Source of the DNA: Nitrospira sp.
GTDB lineage: Bacteria > Nitrospirota > Thermodesulfovibrionia > Thermodesulfovibrionales > SM23-35
DNA length: 7,668 bases
Assembly: GCA_016873595.1 (NCBI GenBank)
Contig: VGWZ01000092.1
Span: 1 to 7,668 of the forward strand
Direction: 5' to 3'
The notes below the pieces were generated by a model. That model had not been told where the DNA came from and searched no databases. It was given only the letters and a program-made list of their open reading frames with translations. Positions 1 through 5,619 of this stretch are shown here, piece after piece. Position numbers and translations under genes: made by a program. Position 1 is the first letter of the stretch. Each line of letters starts with the position of its first letter.

Positions 1-1512
1 GCTCTTGCCTTTTTTCATTAATAAGACAAGGGGGATAACACATATCAAAATGATGCCGATCAGATAAAATGCATCATTAAATGACATCATAGAAGCCTGT
101 CTGAGGAGTTCTTTATAAATAACACCGAGCCCACCATGTTGTGACAGGGAACTTTCAAATCCTCTGTACTGGAGTATCTGTGCGCTCTGCTGTGAAGCAA
201 TCTGATAATTGATATCGAAGGGGGTAAGGTGTTCTACAAGGTGCGATTGATGAAACTGTGCACGCCTTGAAAGGATTGTGGTGACAAAGGCAACGCCAAA
301 GCTCCCGCCAATATTTCTCAGGAAATTGTAGATTGCTGTTGCGTTTCCCATATCTTCTTTTTTTATAGTTGCAAAGGCAAGAACAATCAAAGGTATGACG
401 GTAGCACCCATTCCAATTCCCATAATCATCCGTGGCAACGCAATTGAGAAAAAATCCGCATAGAGATTAAACTTCGACATGAGATATGAAGAATACGCAC
501 ATGTGATGATTCCAAAGGCGAGAATACCCTTAGGATTTATCTTTGTCACGAGCCTTCCTACTATTGGCATTGTGATCATAGAGGCAACACCTCCAGGGAC
601 GAGGACAAGTCCGGCATGAGTCGCAGTATATCCCATGAGGGTCTGTACATAGATGGGCTGAAGTATAAGACTTCCAAAGAGATTAAAAAAAATACAGAAC
701 ATCACTATACAACCTGTGCTGAACGAGATATCCTTGAAGGTCTTCATGTTAAGTATCGGCTGCTTCTTATTGAAGATTTCCGCTATTACAAACAGTATCA
801 GGGATACTGCTGATATGACGCTCAGCCATACAATGAAACTCGATGAAAACCACTCTTCTCTCTGTCCTTTATCAAGGACTATCTGAAGACATCCGACACC
901 AATAGGAAGGAGTATAAGCCCCCAATAGTCAATAAATTTCTTCTCCACACGCTTCATGTACGGCGGGTCAAATATGAAGAAGAGAGTCATCAATATGGAT
1001 ACAATACCTATAGGAGCCTTTATGAAAAATACCCATCGCCATGACCAGTAGTCAGTAATCACACCTCCAAGAAGAGGACCCATGATTGGACCAAACATTA
1101 TTCCAATGCCAAAAACTGCCATTGCCATCCCGCGTTGCTGCGGTGGAAACGTTTCAAAGAGTATGGACTGAGAAATAGGTTGAAGGGCACCTCCACCTAT
1201 GCCCTGTAGAACCCGAAAAAATATGAGACTCTGAAGGTTCCATGCCAACCCGCATAAAATAGAACTCACCGTAAATAATGTTATGGAAGCTATCAGATAT
1301 CGTTTTCTCCCGAATAACCTGCTCAGCCATCCGGAAAGGGGTATGATGATCGCGTTCGATACAAGGTATGAGGTGATTGCCCACGTGGATTCATCTATAC
1401 CTGCGGAGAGGCTTCCGCGAATATGGCCAAGGGACACATTCACAGAGGTCATATCCATTATCTCTATAAGAGTAGGAAGCATTACTGTGACTGCAATAAT
1501 CCATTTATTCAT
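1..1512 (-). CDS. emrB: DHA2-family multidrug efflux MFS transporter, EmrB type (3' end cut by window edge)
   Basis: Inner-membrane proton-driven exporter expected to work with the EmrA adaptor encoded just upstream. The minus-strand frame is open from ATG 1512 to the window edge: 504 codons with no stop. EmrB proteins are usually about 500-530 residues, so only a short tail is missing. Visible hallmarks are the first-helix segment EIMDMTSVNVSL (the family's LDxTIVNVAL motif), then DESTWAITSYLVSNAIIIPLSGWL, the MFS motif A remnant GWLSRLFGRKR, RVLQGIGGGALQP, and antiporter motif C around FGPIMGPLLGG followed by WSWRWVFFIKAPIG. A large hydrophilic loop near residues 430-470 precedes the last helix, as in 14-TM DHA2 proteins. 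The ATG overlaps the emrA stop by 8 bp and has no clear ribosome binding site of its own, so translational coupling is likely. Family assignment is firm; the substrate cannot be read from the sequence. Confidence 0.93.
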   Translation of the reverse strand, partial: MNKWIIAVTVMLPTLIEIMDMTSVNVSLGHIRGSLSAGIDESTWAITSYLVSNAIIIPLSGWLSRLFGRKRYLIASITLFTVSSILCGLAWNLQSLIFFRVLQGIGGGALQPISQSILFETFPPQQRGMAMAVFGIGIMFGPIMGPLLGGVITDYWSWRWVFFIKAPIGIVSILMTLFFIFDPPYMKRVEKKFIDYWGLILLPIGVGCLQIVLDKGQREEWFSSSFIVWLSVISAVSLILFVIAEIFNKKQPILNMKTFKDISFSTGCIVMFCIFFNLFGSLILQPIYVQTLMGYTATHAGLVLVPGGVASMITMPIVGRLVTKINPKGILAFGIITCAYSSYLMSKFNLYADFFSIALPRMIMGIGMGATVIPLIVLAFATIKKEDMGNATAIYNFLRNIGGSFGVAFVTTILSRRAQFHQSHLVEHLTPFDINYQIASQQSAQILQYRGFESSLSQHGGLGVIYKELLRQASMMSFNDAFYLIGIILICVIPLVLLMKKGKS

Positions 1513-2599
1513 CTTTGACGAGTATCGTCGGTACAATAGACATGCCGATCCGAAGGATGCGTTCAGGGTCTTCACCCTTTTCAAGTACTATTTTTACAGG
1601 TATTCTCTGCACTACCTTTACATAACTTCCTGTCGCATTTTCCGGTGGAAAGAGTGAAAAAACTGCTCCTGTTCCTGCCATAATACTGTCAATAGTTCCT
1701 CTAAACGTTTTTCCTGGATACATATCAACTTTTATTTCAACCTTCTGCCCTGGCTTTACATTTTCTAATTGAGTCTCTTTATAGTTTGCAGTTATCCATA
1801 TATCATCCAGTGAAACGATTGCCATTAATGGTTGCCCGACGTCTATCTGGTTTCCAACCTCCACAGACTTTTTTGTCACATATCCATCAGATGGTGCGAT
1901 TATCTTTGTGTATCCATAGTTAAGTTGTGCTGCTTTCAACTTTGCTTCTTTTTCTTTTATAGCCGACAGTTGAGAAGTTTTTGCAGCTTCAACCTGTCTC
2001 ACAACTGCCTTTTGTGTTTCAACAGCCATTTCTGTTTGTTTGAGCTGTTCCTTTGCTGCTTTAACCTGGGCAAGGGTTACATTATAAGCTGTCATTGTTT
2101 TCTCATATTTTTCTTTAGAGATGGCATCTTTTTTATAAAGATTCTCCGCCCTTTTGATATCTATTTCAGCCTGTTTGAGATTGGCATCCTGGAGTTCGAG
2201 CTTTGCCTTTGCGACCTCCATCGCTGTATGTAACTCGGACAACTGCTTTTTCGATGCCTCAATCTTTGCATCAAGCTCTAAAAGTCGTGCATTCTCTGCA
2301 CTCAGCCCCGATGTTGCCTCGTTTACCCTTACCTCATAATCTACAGGGTCTATTTCAAGGAGAAGGTTTCCCTTTTTTACAGACTGATTGTCTTTTACAT
2401 AAATTGCCTTCACCGTGCCTGCTACCTTTGATGCAATAGTGTGGATACGACCGACTATAAAGGCATCATCAGTGGTGATATGGGTAGCCTTGTACCTGAG
2501 ATAAAAAAAGAGGATTATTGCACCTATAAGGGCAATGGCAGTAAAAACGATAATCGCAATTTTTTTTCTTTTCTTATTTGTTTCCTTTACCTCGTCCAT
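1505..2599 (-). CDS. emrA: EmrA/HlyD-family periplasmic adaptor of a multidrug efflux pump
   Basis: Membrane-fusion protein that links an EmrB-type inner-membrane exporter to an outer-membrane channel. From ATG 2599 it has 364 residues. It has a short positively charged N-terminus, one membrane anchor at about residues 13-34, and a first lipoyl half-motif at about 50-83 (AGTVKAIYVKDNQSVKKGNLL). A long Lys/Glu/Ala-rich coiled-coil hairpin follows at about 84-218, then the second lipoyl half at about 219-254 (APSDGYVTKKSVEVGNQIDV) and a beta-barrel with the EmrA-typical GTGAVFSLFPPENATGSYVK segment near 310-329. An in-frame ATG exists at 2611, but GGAGG lies immediately after it (2605-2609), 5 nt before ATG 2599, so 2599 is the better start. 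The gene is first in a two-gene operon with emrB. No outer-membrane channel or regulator gene is adjacent in the window. Confidence 0.93.
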   Translation of the reverse strand: MDEVKETNKKRKKIAIIVFTAIALIGAIILFFYLRYKATHITTDDAFIVGRIHTIASKVAGTVKAIYVKDNQSVKKGNLLLEIDPVDYEVRVNEATSGLSAENARLLELDAKIEASKKQLSELHTAMEVAKAKLELQDANLKQAEIDIKRAENLYKKDAISKEKYEKTMTAYNVTLAQVKAAKEQLKQTEMAVETQKAVVRQVEAAKTSQLSAIKEKEAKLKAAQLNYGYTKIIAPSDGYVTKKSVEVGNQIDVGQPLMAIVSLDDIWITANYKETQLENVKPGQKVEIKVDMYPGKTFRGTIDSIMAGTGAVFSLFPPENATGSYVKVVQRIPVKIVLEKGEDPERILRIGMSIVPTILVKDE

Positions 2600-2604
2600 T
2601 GGTG

Positions 2605-2609
2605 CCTCC
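2605..2609 (-). promoter_or_regulatory. Ribosome binding site that decides the emrA start
   Basis: On the minus strand GGAGG is followed by the 5-nt spacer CACCA and then ATG at 2599. The upstream in-frame ATG at 2611 sits before this motif and has only A/T-rich sequence ahead of it. The later ATG is therefore favoured, which removes four residues (MEAP) from the longest reading frame. Confidence 0.75.
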
Positions 2610-2619
2610 ATTTTTAAGC

Positions 2620-2765
2620 TATAGTAAAAGTAATAAGTAAATTTTCACCATTAAGTCATTCCTGCGAAAGCAGGAATCCAGAAACATGCTTCTGCTCTGG
2701 ATTCCCGTTTACACGGGAATGACAACATATGTTTGCATGTAAATTTATTTATTGCTTTTACTATA
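2620..2765. repeat. MITE-like palindromic element with 25-bp terminal inverted repeats
   Basis: The outer arms 2620-2644 (beginning TATAGTAAAAGTAATAAG) and 2741-2765 are inverted copies matching at 23 of 25 positions. Inside lies a second palindrome, 2655-2723, running from GTCATTCC to GGAATGAC. It is built of two hairpins: 2658-2665/2670-2677 with loop GAAA, and 2701-2708/2713-2720 with loop TTAC. The two hairpins are themselves inverted relatives sharing the ATTCC/GGAAT and CTGGATTCC words. The inner core resembles the common dispersed 'CATTCCTGCGAAAGCAGGAAT' repeats of many bacterial genomes (known from general knowledge). The element is non-coding and starts and ends in TATA, so a TA target-site duplication is possible but cannot be proved from one copy. 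Confidence 0.75.
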
Positions 2766-2792
2766 ATGCGCTATTCCTAACAGTTCTATGCA

Positions 2793-2874
2793 CTGTCATT
2801 GGGGGGACGGAGTCCTGAAGCAATCTCACTACGAGATTCCGAGTCCCGACAAGAGTCGGGACTCGGAATGACAG
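2793..2874. repeat. Second palindromic REP-like repeat
   Basis: The ends CTGTCATT (2793-2800) and AATGACAG (2867-2874) are perfect inverted repeats. Within them lies a perfect 15-bp stem, 2836-2850 paired with 2855-2869 (GTCGGGACTCGGAAT on the right arm), with loop AAGA. The left half also carries GAAGCAATCTC and ACGAGATTCC, words typical of dispersed intergenic repeats. It shares only the outer GTCATT/AATGAC words with the neighbouring MITE, so it looks like a different repeat family that landed in the same gap. The strong stem could act as an RNA hairpin, but it has no U-tract on either side and is not a typical terminator. Confidence 0.65.
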
Positions 2875-2991
2875 ATGAGTATAGTTATTTATGAGACAAT
2901 ACATTAGCTCATTACCTGTAGTTTGCCTGATAAAATACGCTTGAATGACAATGCACATTGTGTTACACTTACTCTCATCTTAGCAATTTCC

Positions 2992-3019
2992 TTGACAATC
3001 CGAGTCTATAAATTATGGC
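2992..3019 (+). promoter_or_regulatory. Possible sigma70-type promoter upstream of trpB
   Basis: A perfect TTGACA (2992-2997) is followed after 16 bp by TATGGC (3014-3019), a poor -10. Other A/T-rich -10 candidates nearby (TATAAA at 3007, GATAAT at 3024) have wrong spacing. If used, it would give a leader of about 115 nt. I see no Trp-codon-rich leader peptide or attenuator stem pair in that leader. Confidence 0.3.
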
Positions 3020-3127
3020 ATGAGATAATGCATATCGCAAGTTATTTTCAAGGAGATGCTTGACTTTTATTATTAACTATGGATTAGTACAATTTTAAAA
3101 AATAGTTTTCCCAAAAATTCACACATT

Positions 3128-3135
3128 AAAGGAGG
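3128..3135 (+). promoter_or_regulatory. Ribosome binding site that decides the trpB start
   Basis: AAAGGAGG is a near-perfect anti-16S match. It directly abuts ATG 3136 with zero spacing, which a ribosome could not use. The in-frame GTG at 3142 lies 6 nt downstream of the motif, close to ideal spacing, so GTG 3142 is taken as the start. Confidence 0.75.
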
Positions 3136-3141
3136 ATGAAT

Positions 3142-4503
3142 GTGGACAGGAAAATCTTTTTAAATGAGAAGGATATGCCAAAACAGTGGTACAATATTCA
3201 GGCTGACTTGCCAAATCCTCTTCCACCGCCACTCAATCCAGCAACAGGACAACCAATAACACCTGACATGCTCGCACCGGTATTCCCCATGAATTTAATT
3301 GAACAAGAGGTAAGTAGAGAGAGATGGATAGATATACCTGAAGAGGTATTAGAAAAATACCTTATATGGAGACCAACACCTTTATACCGGGCATATTCTT
3401 TAGAGAAGTACCTTAAGACACCTGCACGTATCTATTTCAAGAACGAAGGTGTAAGCCCGCCCGGGAGTCATAAACCTAATACAGCTATAGCTCAGGCGTA
3501 TTACAACAAGGTATTCGGTATAAAAAGAATGGCTACAGAGACCGGGGCTGGCCAATGGGGAAGTGCACTTGCCTTTGCATGTAACCAGTTTGGACTCGAA
3601 TGCAAGGTATATATGGTCAGGGTAAGTTATAACCAGAAGCCTTATAGAAGGATTCTTATGGAGACCTGGGGGGCAAAGTGTGTGCCGAGTCCAAGTCCGG
3701 ACACAAAAGCCGGGAGGAAGTTCCTTGAGCAGAATCCAGAACATCCTGGAAGTTTGGGAATATCCATCAGTGAGGCGATAGAAGATGCGGTGACTTCAAA
3801 GGATACACGATATTCTCTCGGGAGTGTTCTCAATCATGTGCTCTTGCACCAGACTATCATAGGTCTTGAGGCACAAAAACAACTTGCCATGATAGGAGAG
3901 TACCCTGATATAGTTGTAGGTTGCGCAGGTGGTGGAAGTAACTTTTCTGGTCTCTTCTTACCATTTGTCAGGGACAAGATTCATGGTAAAAAAATAAAAA
4001 TAGTTGCCTGCGAGCCTGCTTCATGTCCGACTTTGACAAAAGGTCATTATGTATATGATTTTGGTGATACTGCTGAAACAACACCACTTTTGCCCATGTA
4101 TTCCCTTGGTCATGGTTTTGTGCCAGCTCCTATCCATGCCGGTGGACTGAGGTATCATGGAATGGCTCCAATAGTCAGCAGGCTGCTCATGGATGGGCTT
4201 ATAGAGGCAAGGGCATATACTCAGCTTGAGACCTTTGCAGCAGGCATTACATTTGCAGGGACAGAAGGGTTTATCCCGGCTCCAGAGACTAATCATGCTA
4301 TTCAATGTGTTATAGAAGAGGCAAAAAAGGCAAAAGAGGAAGGTAAAGAAAAGGTAATACTCATGAACTGGAGTGGACACGGCATCATAGATCTCGCTGC
4401 ATATGATGCGTATATATCCGGAAAGCTCGAAGATTATGTATTACCAGATGAAGAAATACAGCGTCTTCTGAAAGACCTCGAGAAATTCCCGAAACCAAAA
4501 TAG
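3142..4503 (+). CDS. trpB: Tryptophan synthase beta chain, TrpB2 family
   Basis: PLP enzyme that condenses indole with serine to give tryptophan in the cytoplasm. From GTG 3142 it has 453 residues, longer than classical TrpB1 (about 400) and typical of TrpB2. TrpB2 hallmarks are the N-terminal DMPKQWYNIQADLP...PPPLNPATGQP segment and RPTPLYRAYSLEKYL. The PLP lysine is Lys111 in PPGSHKPNTA, next come the catalytic ATETGAGQWGSALAFACN and the phosphate-binding GGGSN at about 263-267, and the C-terminal NWSGHGIIDLAAYD closes the series. No trpA or other trp gene is adjacent. TrpB2 enzymes are known to occur without TrpA and are thought to salvage free indole, or in some archaea to use phosphoserine; which applies here cannot be told. 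The gene appears monocistronic, with its own strong Shine-Dalgarno and an intrinsic terminator right after the stop. Confidence 0.95.
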   Translation: MDRKIFLNEKDMPKQWYNIQADLPNPLPPPLNPATGQPITPDMLAPVFPMNLIEQEVSRERWIDIPEEVLEKYLIWRPTPLYRAYSLEKYLKTPARIYFKNEGVSPPGSHKPNTAIAQAYYNKVFGIKRMATETGAGQWGSALAFACNQFGLECKVYMVRVSYNQKPYRRILMETWGAKCVPSPSPDTKAGRKFLEQNPEHPGSLGISISEAIEDAVTSKDTRYSLGSVLNHVLLHQTIIGLEAQKQLAMIGEYPDIVVGCAGGGSNFSGLFLPFVRDKIHGKKIKIVACEPASCPTLTKGHYVYDFGDTAETTPLLPMYSLGHGFVPAPIHAGGLRYHGMAPIVSRLLMDGLIEARAYTQLETFAAGITFAGTEGFIPAPETNHAIQCVIEEAKKAKEEGKEKVILMNWSGHGIIDLAAYDAYISGKLEDYVLPDEEIQRLLKDLEKFPKPK

Positions 4504-4506
4504 ATG

Positions 4507-4534
4507 AAAAGAGGGGGGGGTATCCCCCTCTTTT
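4507..4534 (+). terminator. Rho-independent terminator after trpB
   Basis: A perfect 11-bp stem, AAAAGAGGGGG (4507-4517) paired with CCCCCTCTTTT (4524-4534), with a 6-nt loop. It starts 3 nt after the trpB stop. The G/C-rich core is flanked by an A-run and a T-run, the classical intrinsic terminator form, and would work in either direction. It also argues against any gene starting at ATG 4504, inside the hairpin region. Confidence 0.88.
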
Positions 4535-4602
4535 ATACACATGCTATGACTATATACTGCCATCAGTTGGGAATAATAGTAGAATTCTCTTATTGTATTT
4601 CA

Positions 4603-4773
4603 ATGAACGATGGATTACCGTGCAGAAATAGTATAGGTTGTTATAAGGAAAGGACAGACATTGTAGCAATTCTTAGAGAAAAATTTACCGATGAGGAATT
4701 AAGGAAAGCCTTCAGTGATACGCCGAAATCAAGGATAGAGCGTATCATAGAATCTATAAAAAATGAAGAGTGA
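4603..4773 (+). CDS. Small two-cysteine protein of unknown function
   Basis: I do not recognise a named family. From ATG 4603 the product has 56 residues: an N-terminal CX5C pair (Cys7 and Cys13, in LPCRNSIGCYKERTD) followed by a charged helical region (FTDEELRKAFSDTPKSRIERIIESI). The open frame extends to ATG 4504, but that part begins in the trpB terminator and reads as unstructured sequence, so the shorter form is preferred; no clear Shine-Dalgarno marks any start. The last 11 bp overlap the start of a LigD-type phosphoesterase remnant, an operon-like arrangement that suggests the two were once translated together. The regular helix-like composition and lysine/glutamate balance support a real gene, but the evidence is moderate. 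Confidence 0.5.
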   Translation: MNDGLPCRNSIGCYKERTDIVAILREKFTDEELRKAFSDTPKSRIERIIESIKNEE

Positions 4774-4870
4774 TTCATTATTTGTGATTCATGAGCACCA
4801 CGCAAAAAGACCCCATTTCGACTTACGGCTTGAGATAGAAGGAGCACTGAAAACAGTCCTCAAAGCTTGA
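4763..4870 (+). pseudogene. Truncated LigD-type DNA 3'-phosphoesterase (N-terminal remnant)
   Basis: A 35-codon frame reads MKSDSLFVIHEHHAKR, then PHFDLRLEIEGALKTVLKA, then stop. It matches the start of the LigD 3'-phosphoesterase (PE) domain, whose family pattern is FVVQEHHA-R-LHYDFRLE--GVLKSWAVPKG. That domain trims 3' phosphates and ribonucleotides at broken DNA ends during non-homologous end joining; stand-alone forms are about 110-200 residues. His12, His18, Asp20 and Arg22 keep the spacing of the metal/phosphate ligands His42, His48, Asp50 and Arg52 of Pseudomonas LigD. The region that should carry the later His and Tyr ligands is absent: reading stops after VLKA, where VPKG is expected, and no continuation is seen in other frames before the next gene. 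ATG 4763 overlaps the preceding gene by 11 bp. Most likely a decayed or deleted gene; a translated micro-peptide cannot be excluded. Confidence 0.65.
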
Positions 4871-4896
4871 CAAATAAATCTTTCACTCCCTATACT
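4867..4896 (+). promoter_or_regulatory. Strong sigma70-type promoter of the TPR-dppD-dppF operon
   Basis: TTGACA (4867-4872, 6 of 6 to consensus) and TATACT (4891-4896, 5 of 6) are separated by 18 bp. Transcription would start near 4903, only about 3 nt before ATG 4906, so the first gene would be translated from an almost leaderless mRNA. The TGA stop of the phosphoesterase remnant (4868-4870) lies inside the -35 box. Confidence 0.65.
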
Positions 4897-4905
4897 GTTT
4901 AAACG

Positions 4906-5613
4906 ATGAACCAACACCTGAATGAGCTTTACGAGCGTGGCAAACAGCTTTTTGAAGAGGGCACCTACTCTGAAGCAGAGCCAATTCTAATAAATGTAAT
5001 CAGTATGAACCCTCAATACGCTGACGTTTATAACAAGCTCGGCGTCATCTCACATCTTAAAGGTAACCTGCAACAGGCTGTTGACTATTTTGAAAAGGCA
5101 CTCGAATTAAACCCCAACTATACAGAAGCATCATTAAACCTTGCCATCACCTATAACGATATGTACGAATTTAAAAAAAGCCAGGAGGTTTTTTCACTTG
5201 CTGCACAGAGAGCACATCCTACCCCTACTGCTCTTGATCCGTTCATTGCGGGAAAACTTGCCAATGAACACTATAAGATTGGCAATCTTTATTTAGAGCT
5301 TGGCATGAATGATGAAGCCATAGAAGAATATCAGAAAGCAATTAAGTTGCGCCCCAAACTTGCAGACGTCCATACAAAGCTCGGTATAGCTTTAAGAAAT
5401 AAAGGTCGTATTGATGATGCGATCGCCCATTTTTTAAAGGCAAAAGAGAGTAACCCTCATTATGGACCTGCATGGATACAGCTCGGCCTGAGTTACTACA
5501 TGAAAGGTCTTATCGAAGCTGCCTCTGAAGAATGGGAACAGTCGCTCAAGTATAACCCTGAGCTGTTAGAAGCAGAAACCTACCTGAAGCTTCTCAAGAA
5601 GAAGGAAAAATAA
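4906..5613 (+). CDS. Tetratricopeptide repeat (TPR) protein
   Basis: A 235-residue protein made almost wholly of TPR helical hairpins, which act as protein-protein docking scaffolds. Units can be seen at about 4-37, 39-72 (YNKLGVISHLKGNLQQAVDY), 73-106 (degenerate), 121-152 (HYKIGNLYLELGMNDEAIEE), 153-186 and 187-220, with a 15-residue Pro/Thr-containing break (HPTPTALDPF) between the two blocks of three. There is no signal peptide or membrane segment, so it is probably cytoplasmic. ATG 4906 is the only sensible start: the first repeat begins within a few residues. No Shine-Dalgarno precedes it, which fits the near-leaderless promoter. The dppD-like gene follows after 6 nt, suggesting one transcript, but the partner bound by this protein cannot be deduced. 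Confidence 0.9.
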   Translation: MNQHLNELYERGKQLFEEGTYSEAEPILINVISMNPQYADVYNKLGVISHLKGNLQQAVDYFEKALELNPNYTEASLNLAITYNDMYEFKKSQEVFSLAAQRAHPTPTALDPFIAGKLANEHYKIGNLYLELGMNDEAIEEYQKAIKLRPKLADVHTKLGIALRNKGRIDDAIAHFLKAKESNPHYGPAWIQLGLSYYMKGLIEAASEEWEQSLKYNPELLEAETYLKLLKKKEK

Positions 5614-5619
5614 CACGCA

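Larger units (their letters stand above)
2612..3127. other. Divergent emrA-trpB intergenic region
   Basis: About 515 bp without a credible gene. The reading frames here cross palindromic repeats and show no protein-family likeness. The region holds a MITE-like element (2620-2765), a second palindromic repeat (2793-2874) and an A/T-rich stretch upstream of trpB with one possible -35 box. I found no convincing minus-strand promoter for emrA; because the MITE ends only 10 bp from the emrA Shine-Dalgarno, that promoter must lie inside the element or beyond it. Confidence 0.7.

Noticed and set aside
616..813. Plus-strand reading frames opposite emrB and emrA (such as 616-813, 1283-1657 and 1832-2233)
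   Set aside because: They are antisense shadows of strongly supported efflux genes, with no independent start signals.
2655..2874. CRISPR-like array from neighbouring palindromes
   Set aside because: The two units differ in sequence and length and there is no regular repeat-spacer pattern; they are dispersed palindromic repeats.
2761..2958. 65-residue minus-strand reading frame in the emrA-trpB gap
   Set aside because: It runs through the palindromic repeats, has no ribosome binding site and shows no protein-family likeness; it is read-through of repeat DNA.
3055..3098. Possible leader peptide upstream of trpB (AAGGAG followed by TTG 3060)
   Set aside because: The 12-codon frame has no Trp codons, and I see no alternative terminator/antiterminator stems before trpB.
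4504..4602. N-terminal extension of the small Cys protein from ATG 4504
   Set aside because: The first codons encode the trpB terminator hairpin and the rest has no coding character; the shorter start at 4603 fits better.
4770..4792. Short direct repeat GTGATTCAT occurring twice
   Set aside because: It lies in the coding frame of the phosphoesterase remnant (SDS...VIH) and is short enough to be chance.
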